Positions 35,983 through 44,836 of a stretch of 64,000 bases of DNA are shown here, in pieces; the first letter of the stretch is position 1; each line of letters opens with the position of its first letter. Below the pieces are notes generated by a model. The model worked only from the letters and a program-made list of their open reading frames with translations, did no database searches and had not been told where the DNA came from. This stretch comes from an uncultured Erysipelotrichaceae bacterium (lineage in GTDB: Bacteria > Bacillota_I > Bacilli_A > RFN20 > CAG-826): NCBI GenBank assembly GCA_902785645.1, contig CACZZG010000001.1, positions 81,224 through 145,223 of the forward strand, in the 5' to 3' direction. A program made the position numbers and the translations under genes.

Positions 35983-36237
35983 ATGAAAAAAATACAATGC
36001 ACACAATGTGGTGGCGAAGATTTATATCAAGAAGGTAACTTCATGATTTGTCGATATTGCGGAACTCGTTTTTCACTTGAAAAAAGTGATAGGGCAGCAG
36101 ATACTGCAATTTCGGTAAATTCAGATGTCGAAGAATTGTTAGAAAAATGTAAAAGAGATCCAAAAAATGCCCGCAAATACGCAAATCTTATTTTGGATAT
36201 TGACCCAGATAATACTGATGCTTTGAAATATTTATAA
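35983..36237 (+). CDS. Zinc-ribbon protein with TPR-like tail
   Basis: 84 aa. CTQCGGEDLYQEGNFMICRYC is a four-Cys zinc ribbon (two CxxC pairs), followed by an acidic helical tail (KCKRDPKNARKYANLI). Eighteen bases before a YbjQ-like gene with which it probably forms an operon. Role unknown. Confidence 0.7.
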   Translation: MKKIQCTQCGGEDLYQEGNFMICRYCGTRFSLEKSDRAADTAISVNSDVEELLEKCKRDPKNARKYANLILDIDPDNTDALKYL

Positions 36238-36255
36238 TATGAAGAAGGTCTAACT

Positions 36256-36870
36256 ATGAAAGTTAAAGAATTATGTAAACAAAATGGATTTAATATAGAA
36301 AGATTTGAATCCTTTTTAAAGAATAATAACATTCCGTTCGGATATGGTTTTATGACATTAACTGTTAACGACGAAGATGCGCCTGCTATTGTTGAAAAAT
36401 ATAAAGAGCATATTGCAAAGTCGAAGGAAGAAAAAGATGCCAAACTAGCCGCTGAAGCGGAAGCGAAAAGGCTTGCTGAAGAAGAGGCAAAGAGAAAAAA
36501 GAAAGCATTATCAGAAATGCTTATTACATCGGGCTTTAATTTCGATGGATACACAATTAAAAAGTATTCAGGATATATTTCTGGCGATGATTGTGTTACT
36601 ATTCCCAGAAACTCTTTTTGGGGCGACAAGAAAAAACTTGATGAAGAATTATGTCCGGCATTAGTAAAAATTAGAAGACAAGCTATTAAAGAGTTGAAAG
36701 AAGCGGCATATGCACTAGGTTGCAATGCTGTTATCGGTGTAGATTTTGACTATTTAACAATGGACCCTCAACACGCTAATGGTTGGAATAGACAAATAAC
36801 AGAATATGAGCCATATGTCATATGCGTCACCGCCAATGGCAATGCTGTTATTATTGAAAAAGATGAATAA
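36256..36870 (+). CDS. YbjQ/UPF0145-like heavy-metal-binding domain protein
   Basis: 204 aa: an N-terminal helical domain (1-60), a charged coiled-coil stretch rich in Lys, Glu and Ala (60-90), then a YbjQ-type domain (ALGCNAVIGVDFDY near 155-168). YbjQ domains form pentameric beta structures of uncertain function. Follows the zinc-ribbon gene. Confidence 0.75.
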   Translation: MKVKELCKQNGFNIERFESFLKNNNIPFGYGFMTLTVNDEDAPAIVEKYKEHIAKSKEEKDAKLAAEAEAKRLAEEEAKRKKKALSEMLITSGFNFDGYTIKKYSGYISGDDCVTIPRNSFWGDKKKLDEELCPALVKIRRQAIKELKEAAYALGCNAVIGVDFDYLTMDPQHANGWNRQITEYEPYVICVTANGNAVIIEKDE

Positions 36871-36916
36871 CAAATAACTTGCGGCATTTGTTTATTTATT
36901 ATTTAATAATATCACT

Positions 36917-37001
36917 GCACCTATGGCGGAACTGGCAGACGCGCTAGACTTAGGATCTAGTGAGGAAACTCGTACAGGTTCGATTCCTGCTAGGTGCACC
37001 A
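36917..37001 (+). tRNA. tRNA-Leu (TAG)
   Basis: 85 nt with encoded CCA and the long variable arm of class II tRNAs (TGAGGAAACTCG). Acceptor GCACCTA/TAGGTGC, anticodon stem CTAGA/TCTAG around CTTAGGA. Anticodon TAG reads CUA. An IS remnant begins 14 bases downstream. Confidence 0.96.
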
Positions 37002-37014
37002 AAAATGTTGAAAA

Positions 37015-37180
37015 TGTCCCCATTTTTTGGACTAATTTGTTGAAGAATTGGTACCATAAAGAAAGGGGATTTTTATTATGAATAGACGACCGAGTGAGTG
37101 GCTAAGATGGGTCAAATTTTACGTCAATAATTCTATGGACAGGTAGTGGGTTTATAGACAAAAGTCTAAAAACGGGGTCA
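37015..37180 (+). mobile_element. Remnant of an IS3-like element (166 bp, internal deletion)
   Basis: Ends TGTCCCCATTTTTTGGACT (37015-37033) and, inverted, TGACCCCGTTTTTAGACT (37180-37163) match imperfectly as terminal inverted repeats with TG..CA tips as in the IS3 family. Inside, ATG 37078 after AGGGG encodes 22 codons (MNRRPSEWLRWVKFYVNN...) that look like the start of a transposase OrfA before a stop. No target duplication found. Next to tRNA-Leu, a common insertion site. 37181-37350 is otherwise plain spacer. Confidence 0.55.
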
Positions 37181-37350
37181 ACATCATATTGAAACTACCC
37201 CCATTTATCAGGCCAAATAAGTGGTGTGCTTTTTTATTAGAAGTTAAAACAAAAACTTCACATTATATGGAGTTAATTTGATTTATTTGTAAATATGCTT
37301 AAGATATAAATTAATTAGATTTTATCTAATATTACGTAAGGAGACATCTT

Positions 37351-37536
37351 ATGATTACAACACTATTTGACTATGTGAAATTTGGGTTGGAAGTCTTCCT
37401 TTCAGTCTTTGCTTTTTATAATCAAATCAGCGGATTATGGCAAAATGTTATCGCTATAGCTTTAGGTGTATCTCCAATAGCTCTAAGTATTATTATTGGC
37501 CTAATCAAATTTTTAAAATTTGTCTTTGATAAATAA
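37351..37536 (+). CDS. Small two-helix membrane protein
   Basis: 61 aa, hydrophobic segments at about residues 10-25 and 32-55 with a Lys-rich end (KFLKFVFDK). TAAGGAG sits at proper distance before the ATG and a terminator follows, so it is likely expressed. Holin- or bacteriocin-like in appearance; I cannot name it. Confidence 0.55.
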   Translation: MITTLFDYVKFGLEVFLSVFAFYNQISGLWQNVIAIALGVSPIALSIIIGLIKFLKFVFDK

Positions 37537-37567
37537 GATATAAAATGGTTTTTAAGTATCTGATAAT

Positions 37568-37596
37568 TAAATATACCTTAGGTATATTTTCTTTTT
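37568..37596 (+). terminator. Terminator after the small membrane protein
   Basis: AAATATACC pairs with GGTATATTT (short loop), followed by TCTTTTT. Confidence 0.75.
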
Positions 37597-37679
37597 AAAT
37601 CAATAAAATTTGCCAGTATTAAAAGGGTCTTTTACTTTATTTATTAGTTTTAGATATATATAATCTAACTACGATAAAT

Positions 37680-38288
37680 ATGAAAACAAGTCAAAAGATA
37701 TATTTGCCATTTAAAAGACTAATCGGATTATTCGGATCTATTGTCGGAATAATCGTTTGTTTTATTTTTTTATGGTGGTGGATTATCCCTGTTAACGCAA
37801 TAGTTACAAGAGGCCATCCTTTTTTTGTTCAAGAAAGATATGGCAAGAATCAAAAGGTTTTTAAGATGATTAAATTTAGATCTATGAAGTTAAGTGCGAA
37901 TCCCAATCTTGCTCCTAGTGATATGGATAAAGAAACACAAAAAAGCATGGATACTAAATTTGGAGTGTTTTTAAGAAAGACATCAATTGATGAAACGCCT
38001 CAACTTTTGAATATTTTTATTGGTCAAATGGCATTTATTGGTCCAAGACCAGGTAGTGCACACAATGAAGAGTTCTTAAGAGAGTGCAGATTAAAATACA
38101 CCCCTAATGCCTATGATGTTAAACCAGGTATTAGTGGTTATGCTCAAATAAAGATGAAAAGAGAACATGACCCAGAATTTAAAGCTGAATGGGATCATAG
38201 ATATGTTGAAAGAATGTCGTTTTGGTTTGATGTCGGTATTTTTGGATACACATTCTTAAAAATACTTGGCGCAGTTAAAGGAAGATAA
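37680..38288 (+). CDS. Polyprenyl-phosphate sugar-1-phosphate transferase (initiating sugar transferase)
   Basis: Starts polysaccharide assembly by moving a sugar-1-phosphate from a UDP-sugar to undecaprenyl phosphate. 202 aa: one N-terminal membrane segment (15-35), KMIKFRSM, LRKTSIDETPQLLNIF and IGPRPG, the hallmarks of the small (WcaJ-C/EpsL-like) PGT fold, then a C-terminal amphipathic segment. First gene of the polysaccharide locus. No clear SD; a TATAAT lies 15 bases upstream of the ATG. Confidence 0.93.
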   Translation: MKTSQKIYLPFKRLIGLFGSIVGIIVCFIFLWWWIIPVNAIVTRGHPFFVQERYGKNQKVFKMIKFRSMKLSANPNLAPSDMDKETQKSMDTKFGVFLRKTSIDETPQLLNIFIGQMAFIGPRPGSAHNEEFLRECRLKYTPNAYDVKPGISGYAQIKMKREHDPEFKAEWDHRYVERMSFWFDVGIFGYTFLKILGAVKGR

Positions 38289-38289
38289 A

Positions 38290-38973
38290 ATGAATAAGAC
38301 AATTCATTATTGCTGGTTTGGACATAATAAAAAAAGTCGCAAAATTTTGAAATGTATTTCTAGTTGGGAAAAGTTTTTTCCGGATTGGGAAATTAAAGAA
38401 TGGAATGAGGATAATTTTGACATTAATTGTTGTAATTATGTGAAGACGGCTTATGAACTAAAAAAATGGGCATTTGTTTCTGATTATTGTAGATTTTTTG
38501 TTTTGCATGCTTATGGCGGGTTATATTTTGATGTTGATGTCGAGGTTATAAAACCATTTCCATCTAATATTTTTGATTCTCCATTTCTTGGGTTAGAAAC
38601 AGGAAAAGAAGTTTCGATAGCTCCAGGTTTGGCTTTTTTTACACATGCTGGAGATCGTTTTTGCTGTAATATGCTTAGACAATATGAAAAAGAAGCTTTT
38701 GTAAAAGATGGTTTTACCTTTAAAACAATTTGTCAAAGATCTGTTGAATACTTTGCTTCCAAAGGATTTAAAACAATCGATAAGTTTCAATCGATTGATG
38801 GTTATAACATTTATCCATCTGAATACTTCTGTCCTTTAAATAACTATACTAGAAAGACCCATTTCACCAACAACACACTAGCAATTCATCTTTATTTGGG
38901 TTCCTGGTTGTCTAAAAAAGAGCGACTTTCTATATCTTTAAATAGATTTTTAAGAAAGATAGGGTTGAAGTGA
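38290..38973 (+). CDS. Glycosyltransferase family 32-like
   Basis: 227 aa. IHYCWFG at the start, SDYCRFFVLHAYGGLYFDVDVE (DxD motif) in the centre: the OCH1/GT32 capsular transferase pattern. ATG 38290 follows the preceding stop by one base. Confidence 0.88.
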   Translation: MNKTIHYCWFGHNKKSRKILKCISSWEKFFPDWEIKEWNEDNFDINCCNYVKTAYELKKWAFVSDYCRFFVLHAYGGLYFDVDVEVIKPFPSNIFDSPFLGLETGKEVSIAPGLAFFTHAGDRFCCNMLRQYEKEAFVKDGFTFKTICQRSVEYFASKGFKTIDKFQSIDGYNIYPSEYFCPLNNYTRKTHFTNNTLAIHLYLGSWLSKKERLSISLNRFLRKIGLK

Positions 38974-38976
38974 AGT

Positions 38977-39906
38977 ATGAATAAAGAAAAGCCATTATAT
39001 GATATTCCAATACTCCTAGTTTTTTTTAATCGCTATGAGACCTTTAGCAAGGTATTTGAATCCATTCAGAGAATTAAACCAACAAGATTGTTTTTGTACC
39101 AAGATGGTCCAAGAGATGAACGAGATGTAATTGGCATTCAAAAATGCAGAGATTTGATTAAACAAATTGATTGGGAATGTGATATACAAACTTTTTTCCA
39201 AAAAGAGAATATTGGATGTGATCCGTCTGGATTTATAGCTCAAAATTGGTTTTTTGCTAACGTGGAATATGGGATTGTTTTGGAGGATGATTGCGTTCCA
39301 AACAACTCCTTTTTCCTTTATTGCAAAGAAGTGTTGTTAAAGTATAAGGATGATGACCGAATAGCTTTGGTTTCTGGCTTTAATTTGCTCGACAAATTCA
39401 GCGACCAACAAAATCCCGGTTCTTATTTCTTTACTTCTCATGGAGGTATTTGGGGATGGGCAAGCTGGTCTAGATTTTACAAGCTTTGTGATCCAACATA
39501 CTCTTGGCTTCAAGACAAAAAAGCAATTAAAAAAATTAAGAAGAACTTCAGTAGTAGAATAGAAGCGGATCAATTTGTAAAATTGGCTAAAGAAAGGAAA
39601 AAAGAAGATAAACCATATTTTGAGACCATCATTTATGCAGCCGCTCGTTACCATGGGATGTTAGAAACCGTTCCGTGCATGAATCTCATATCAAATATAG
39701 GCTTTGGCCCATCAGGAACACATTCAAATTTAAACTTCAAAAAAATACCACCAAAAACACGTTCTCTTTTCAATAAAAAAACCTATGAAATCGAATCGCC
39801 GATTGTTCATCCCACAAATTTTAGTAGAAATAAAGTTTATGAGAAAAAAATTGAACCTAAATGGTATGATTCGTTTGTAAGATTGTTTTATAAAATTTTT
39901 GGTTAA
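38977..39906 (+). CDS. Glycosyltransferase, GT-A fold
   Basis: 309 aa. N-terminal nucleotide-sugar domain (IPILLVFFNRYETF) with the metal-binding acidic cluster VLEDDCVP near residue 100 and GGIWGWASWSR later, a pattern found in capsule-locus transferases related to GT2. Sugar specificity unknown. Coupled to its neighbours by short gaps. Confidence 0.82.
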   Translation: MNKEKPLYDIPILLVFFNRYETFSKVFESIQRIKPTRLFLYQDGPRDERDVIGIQKCRDLIKQIDWECDIQTFFQKENIGCDPSGFIAQNWFFANVEYGIVLEDDCVPNNSFFLYCKEVLLKYKDDDRIALVSGFNLLDKFSDQQNPGSYFFTSHGGIWGWASWSRFYKLCDPTYSWLQDKKAIKKIKKNFSSRIEADQFVKLAKERKKEDKPYFETIIYAAARYHGMLETVPCMNLISNIGFGPSGTHSNLNFKKIPPKTRSLFNKKTYEIESPIVHPTNFSRNKVYEKKIEPKWYDSFVRLFYKIFG

Positions 39907-39909
39907 ATT

Positions 39910-41442
39910 ATGGACAAGACTTTGACTGAAAAACATAGTTTAAAAAACATTAAAAAAGGAACAATTTTTGGTTATATTTCGTTAGCTTTAAATATAGCCA
40001 GCGGTTTCTTATTTGTACCACTGATTTTGCAACAGTTGGGAAATCAGTATGGTTTGTTTTCTCTTGCCACATCGATCATTAATCTATTTCTTGTTGATTT
40101 TGGTTTATCTTCTACAGCCAATATCTTTTTAACGAGAAAAAGAATTGAGGGAGATACCGATGGTTTAAAAGATATTATTGGTATTTTTTATAAACTTTAC
40201 ATTATTTTAGACTTATTTTTCTTGGCGTTTTTTGTTGGTTATTATTTTTTGATTGGTAACATTTATCGCGGATTAACTCCGGCAGAAATTAATGACTTTA
40301 GAATTGTTTTTATTATTTGCATTGGTTATAGTTTAATTTCTTTGCCGGCAACGACTCTTGATGGAATAATCTCGGCACATGAAGAATTTGGTTTTCTTAA
40401 AATAGCTGATTTGGTGCAAAAGATAGTTTATATCATTCTAATGATATTTGTTCTTTATTTTAGGCTAGGTTTATTCATATTTGTTTTAGCACATGCCGTT
40501 TCTACGATAGCTGCAATATTGCTTAAATATTTGTATGTGAGATTTAAATTGAATTTAAAGGCCAATCTTAAAGTTAAATTTACAAAAACCATAATAAAAC
40601 CAATATTATTTTTCTCGATTTGGACCGCCATTATATCTATTTTGGCTAGATTTCCATACAATCTATCACCTAATATTTTGGGCGTTGTTAGTGACAGTGA
40701 CAATGTTACCATTTTTGGTATTGCATCAACAATTGAGGGCTATGCTTATCTTGTCAGTGCAGTCATTGCCGGTTTCTTTCTTCCTAAGGTAGCTAGAATA
40801 TTAAAACAAACTGATAAATCAACTCATCACGAATTGGAAAAGCTTGCTAAGATAGTGGGGTATATACAACTTTTCATAATTGGATTATTGCTTGCTGGAT
40901 TTGTTGCTTGTGGCAAACAATTTATAGCTCTTTGGATTGGAGATTTTGAAAAATATAAAATGGTTTATTATGGAACCATTCTTATTCTTTTTGCTCTATT
41001 CTTGATAATCCCACTAACAATTTACGATAACGCTTTATATTTAAAGGGATGTGTTAAGCAAATTGCCATTATTGATTTAATATCAATTACTATTTTTGTG
41101 GCGCTCTGCTTTTTCCTATCCCATTACCTCGGGGCTTTTGGTGCCTGTTTATCTATTTTAATTTCCAAAACAGTAAACCTTATTGGAAGAATGATTTTAT
41201 ATAGAAAATTCTTAAGTGTTAATGTCTTATCATTTATTTTCTCAACATATTTAAGATTTGTGTTACCTGTTATTTTAACTTCTTCTCTTGTCTTTGTTTT
41301 TAACAATAATTTAGTTTCATGGAAAAACTTGATTGTATCTATTATTTGTTGCATTGAAATTTATATCACTTTAGCTTTCTTGTTTATAGATAAAGAGATT
41401 TTGACTTCACTTAAAAACACGTTGTTTAAGAGGAGTGCTTAG
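39910..41442 (+). CDS. Polysaccharide flippase (Wzx-like)
   Basis: 510 aa with about 12-14 membrane helices (MOP superfamily). Would flip the lipid-linked repeat unit across the membrane for polymerisation. The N-terminal SLALNIASGFLFVPLILQQLG fits the polysaccharide transporter family. Four bases after the previous stop. Confidence 0.88.
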   Translation: MDKTLTEKHSLKNIKKGTIFGYISLALNIASGFLFVPLILQQLGNQYGLFSLATSIINLFLVDFGLSSTANIFLTRKRIEGDTDGLKDIIGIFYKLYIILDLFFLAFFVGYYFLIGNIYRGLTPAEINDFRIVFIICIGYSLISLPATTLDGIISAHEEFGFLKIADLVQKIVYIILMIFVLYFRLGLFIFVLAHAVSTIAAILLKYLYVRFKLNLKANLKVKFTKTIIKPILFFSIWTAIISILARFPYNLSPNILGVVSDSDNVTIFGIASTIEGYAYLVSAVIAGFFLPKVARILKQTDKSTHHELEKLAKIVGYIQLFIIGLLLAGFVACGKQFIALWIGDFEKYKMVYYGTILILFALFLIIPLTIYDNALYLKGCVKQIAIIDLISITIFVALCFFLSHYLGAFGACLSILISKTVNLIGRMILYRKFLSVNVLSFIFSTYLRFVLPVILTSSLVFVFNNNLVSWKNLIVSIICCIEIYITLAFLFIDKEILTSLKNTLFKRSA

Positions 41443-41443
41443 C

Positions 41444-42400
41444 ATGAAAAAGAATATTATTATTTCTAATTTTTGTTTCATGAATGGATGGGATTCCGGC
41501 AATCTTAAAACCACTAATAATTACGAGATTTATTTAAAAAATGCTTTTGTATGTTTGAAAAGCGCTAAAAATAATAACCCCAATACAAGATGTATTTTAT
41601 TTGTAAACAAACAACCAGAGGAGAAATATTCAAAGCTGTTTCAAAATAACGACATTGAAATTATGGAATTACCATTTTCTTATTTTGTCTTTGATAAGAA
41701 TTATAAGTGGGCATTAGCCTATTATAAGTTGAATGTACTTCAGTTTTTAAGTGAGGGGTTTGTTCCTTTTGATAATTTGATTATGCTGGATAACGATGTG
41801 TACATTAAAAGTTCCCTTGATCAAGTATTCCAAGATTGTGAAAAAAGAATATTGCTATACGATATAGGAAGGCGTTTAAATTCTCCTGAATATGAAGCTT
41901 TTTATAATGATTTAAAAGCCTTTTATAGTAGTGATGCTTTTCCAATTATTCTTTATGGTGGTGAATTTATAGCCACAAATAAATCAAACCTTATTGAAAT
42001 GATGTCGTGTCTTAAAGAACTATATAAAACAATTAAAGAAAACAATATTTCAATTCAATCTGGCGATGAGTTTTTAATCAGCCTTTTTGCTGAGCACCGA
42101 AGAGATCTTATTATGAATTCAGCCAATTATATTGGTAGATATTGGACGGGTATGTATAGAATACATTCCGAAAACTCAGGATATGATTATGTCAAAATTC
42201 TCCATTGTCCTTCCGAAAAATCGTTTGGTTTCTTAAAAATCTTTAAACATCTTTCAAAAAATAAAATAATCACCAATAAACAAGCATATCGCATGCTCCA
42301 CCTTTATCATGGGCATATTCATTTGCCAACCATATTGTGGTATTTAAAAAATCAAATGAAAAAAACAAAAAAACAAAAAATATCATCTAGTTCCAAATAA
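41444..42400 (+). CDS. Glycosyltransferase, GT-A/GT8-like
   Basis: 318 aa. DNLIMLDNDVYIKSSLDQVF carries the D-x-D metal motif of GT8-like enzymes. ATG 41444 chosen for AGGAG upstream; it begins one base after the flippase stop. Its 3' end overlaps the convergent EpsG gene by 14 bases. Confidence 0.75.
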   Translation: MKKNIIISNFCFMNGWDSGNLKTTNNYEIYLKNAFVCLKSAKNNNPNTRCILFVNKQPEEKYSKLFQNNDIEIMELPFSYFVFDKNYKWALAYYKLNVLQFLSEGFVPFDNLIMLDNDVYIKSSLDQVFQDCEKRILLYDIGRRLNSPEYEAFYNDLKAFYSSDAFPIILYGGEFIATNKSNLIEMMSCLKELYKTIKENNISIQSGDEFLISLFAEHRRDLIMNSANYIGRYWTGMYRIHSENSGYDYVKILHCPSEKSFGFLKIFKHLSKNKIITNKQAYRMLHLYHGHIHLPTILWYLKNQMKKTKKQKISSSSK

Positions 42401-43547
42401 AATCATATGGAACAATACCTAAATAATTAGGAAGAATCGAATCATATACAAAGAAAGCATAGAAAGCCAAGCAAGTAATTGTAAACATAAAAATTTTGAA
42501 CTTTAAGTTTTTGATTTGTATCAATGTGTTTGGAACAAAAAGAGAACACAACATCAAAAATTGGGTTGCCAATCTTGGTGCAGCATAATTAACTCTTGAG
42601 GTTGCTTGAAATAATACCCCAGCCAAAAATAAAACCAAATATTTTTTTGTGTCCAAATCAACTTCAGGCTGATAAACATCTACATCTAGTTGATGACTCT
42701 TTTTGAAACAGCGCACCTTCAAAAACTCTATTCCAGTAAAAATCCATGTCGTGATTTTGTTTTTTGTTGATAACAAAACAAATACAAAAAACAACAGGAA
42801 GAAAATGAAATAATATTCTCCGACGCCATCCCTATATGTCGGCATGTACATCGTAGAACCGGTTAAATAATATATTGATTGAAACAAAGAAGGCGTGACA
42901 ATAAAAAACATTACTATAAATGGTGTTATATAAAATAGATAAGACGGTTTAATTTTGATAAAAGATAGTGGCAAACATATCAAAAATGCGTAAGCACTTC
43001 TATGGAACAATCCGCCCAAAATAACAAGAGCCGCAAAAAGTAAATATGACCACCATTTTTTCTTTATTAGGAAGATTAATGATAGGAACGCCATTCCTAA
43101 AGCAATAGATTGTCTTAGGGCGGAAAAGTTTAATACCATTACTGAAAGGCAACAATATATTAAGGCAGAGAAAGAGCTGTTCCTTGATAGTTTTATAATT
43201 GCAAATCCGGTAGTTCCGTAAACAATTGCGTTTGACAAAGCATAAAAAACCAAATAAGGCGCTTTTGTTTTTGCAAATAATTCAATGAAAACTTTGAATC
43301 CTATTTCAACCGATGGATATGAACCAGTTGGTTTAAGCCCATTTAATAATTGATTATACCAATCGTAATAAGCAACTGCATCATAGCCAACAGTTATCGC
43401 TTTAAAAGTATTTAAAAAGTAAAGTATTACAAAAGGCAGGATTTTTATAGAAATTAGAAGAACTTTGTTGAATTTCTTTTCGGTTCCTATATATTCAACC
43501 ACAGATAAACCTATTAATGACGCAATTAATAACGAATAAAAAAGCAT
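42387..43547 (-). CDS. EpsG-family polysaccharide polymerase
   Basis: 386 aa, ten or more membrane helices. YDAVAYYDWYNQLLNG near residues 55-70 and RQSIALGMAFLSL near 145 are typical of EpsG/Wzy-like polymerases that link repeat units outside the membrane. On the minus strand with the FtsX-like gene, opposite to the rest of the locus. Confidence 0.85.
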   Translation of the reverse strand: MLFYSLLIASLIGLSVVEYIGTEKKFNKVLLISIKILPFVILYFLNTFKAITVGYDAVAYYDWYNQLLNGLKPTGSYPSVEIGFKVFIELFAKTKAPYLVFYALSNAIVYGTTGFAIIKLSRNSSFSALIYCCLSVMVLNFSALRQSIALGMAFLSLIFLIKKKWWSYLLFAALVILGGLFHRSAYAFLICLPLSFIKIKPSYLFYITPFIVMFFIVTPSLFQSIYYLTGSTMYMPTYRDGVGEYYFIFFLLFFVFVLLSTKNKITTWIFTGIEFLKVRCFKKSHQLDVDVYQPEVDLDTKKYLVLFLAGVLFQATSRVNYAAPRLATQFLMLCSLFVPNTLIQIKNLKFKIFMFTITCLAFYAFFVYDSILPNYLGIVPYDFIWN

Positions 43548-44755
43548 TAAATTTTTAAATTATAGAAGGCTGCTTCTACAGGGCTTCCCGGATTATCCTT
43601 TCTTATGACTATATTAAAAATTGATAGGGCTATGCTAAGGCCTATCCAAATAATAAATAACAAAGTAACAATGTTGAAGTCGAAAAGGTTGATTACGACA
43701 TTGTTTATTTTTACCAACCCTATTATTCTCAGCAAAAGAAGTATTAGCGAAAAAGAAGCAAAAGAAACAAAGAAGTCGAAACAATTATTGATTTGTTTAT
43801 TCTTAATTGCGTTTTTCAAAATAGTGAATTTATTGTTATTTCCAATGAAATAATATAGATTAAGACACATCGCAGATGCCAAAAGAATCATACCAATAAT
43901 GATGAGAAAAACATTGTATCTGTAGTCAATAATAGTTGATTGTTTAATGTTTTGACTTTTTCCTAAGACGAAAGATTTCTCATAGTCATAATAAAATGAT
44001 TCAAATATTTTGTCTTTTCTATTTAAAGCTTGTATAGCACCTTCTATGCATGCTACATCGGCAAATGTATCTACATCTCCGCCAAACATCATGAACTCGT
44101 AAATCATTTTCCTGGTAATAAAAGGCTTATAATTATAGTTTCCCATCACAAAGGTATTTCCTATTGTTGATTTAAAAAAGCCCAATGATTCATCCAAAAT
44201 GACGCCTTTGATGGTTAGTTTATTGCTTCCACTCGAGATATTTTGATCTAAAATTGATTCAAATTTTCTGTCTAAATTTGGAAAAAGAATATTAGCTAAA
44301 GATTCTGTTAAATAAATTTCGCCAACATTTAATTTATAATCATTTTTGTTTTTTACTATATCAAAATTGTAATGATAGTTTTCGAAATCCCACGTTGTGT
44401 ATAAAAGAAGATCTGCAGATGTTGATTGTTCTTCTGAACTAAAAACATAAGACTTTTCGTCATCGGTGAGTGTTTTGAAAAAAGTGAACATGTTTTCTCG
44501 TAAGTTTGATCCGGGTTTATCATCAGCATGCCAATAAAAGTTCGTATACCCTTCGAGATTGTTGCTTTTAACCTCGCCATAATTAAACTTAAGTTTGTTG
44601 TTCTCTCTTTGGTGGACCAAAAAAGAAGAGAAGGAAGAATAACTTGTGTTACCAAAAGAAATCAAAGTTACTGATGCCGATAAAAACAAAAAAGTAAAAA
44701 GAGCAAATTGAATAATTGCTTTTTTTAAGATCGTTTTTAGTCTCGATTTAGTCAT
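43547..44755 (-). CDS. FtsX/MacB-like membrane protein without ATPase partner
   Basis: 402 aa: one N-terminal helix (15-35), a large extracytoplasmic domain (35-270), then three helices near 275-300, 325-350 and 365-390. That layout is the FtsX/MacB permease fold. No ABC ATPase is encoded near it. It overlaps the EpsG gene by one base and so is probably cotranscribed with it. Function unknown; export or sensing of the polymer are possibilities. Confidence 0.5.
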   Translation of the reverse strand: MTKSRLKTILKKAIIQFALFTFLFLSASVTLISFGNTSYSSFSSFLVHQRENNKLKFNYGEVKSNNLEGYTNFYWHADDKPGSNLRENMFTFFKTLTDDEKSYVFSSEEQSTSADLLLYTTWDFENYHYNFDIVKNKNDYKLNVGEIYLTESLANILFPNLDRKFESILDQNISSGSNKLTIKGVILDESLGFFKSTIGNTFVMGNYNYKPFITRKMIYEFMMFGGDVDTFADVACIEGAIQALNRKDKIFESFYYDYEKSFVLGKSQNIKQSTIIDYRYNVFLIIIGMILLASAMCLNLYYFIGNNNKFTILKNAIKNKQINNCFDFFVSFASFSLILLLLRIIGLVKINNVVINLFDFNIVTLLFIIWIGLSIALSIFNIVIRKDNPGSPVEAAFYNLKI

Positions 44756-44836
44756 AAAATGATTTTACATTAATTGAATTGAATAGACAAATATATTGTC
44801 TTTCAAAAGGCCACTGATTAGATTATAATCTAACAT

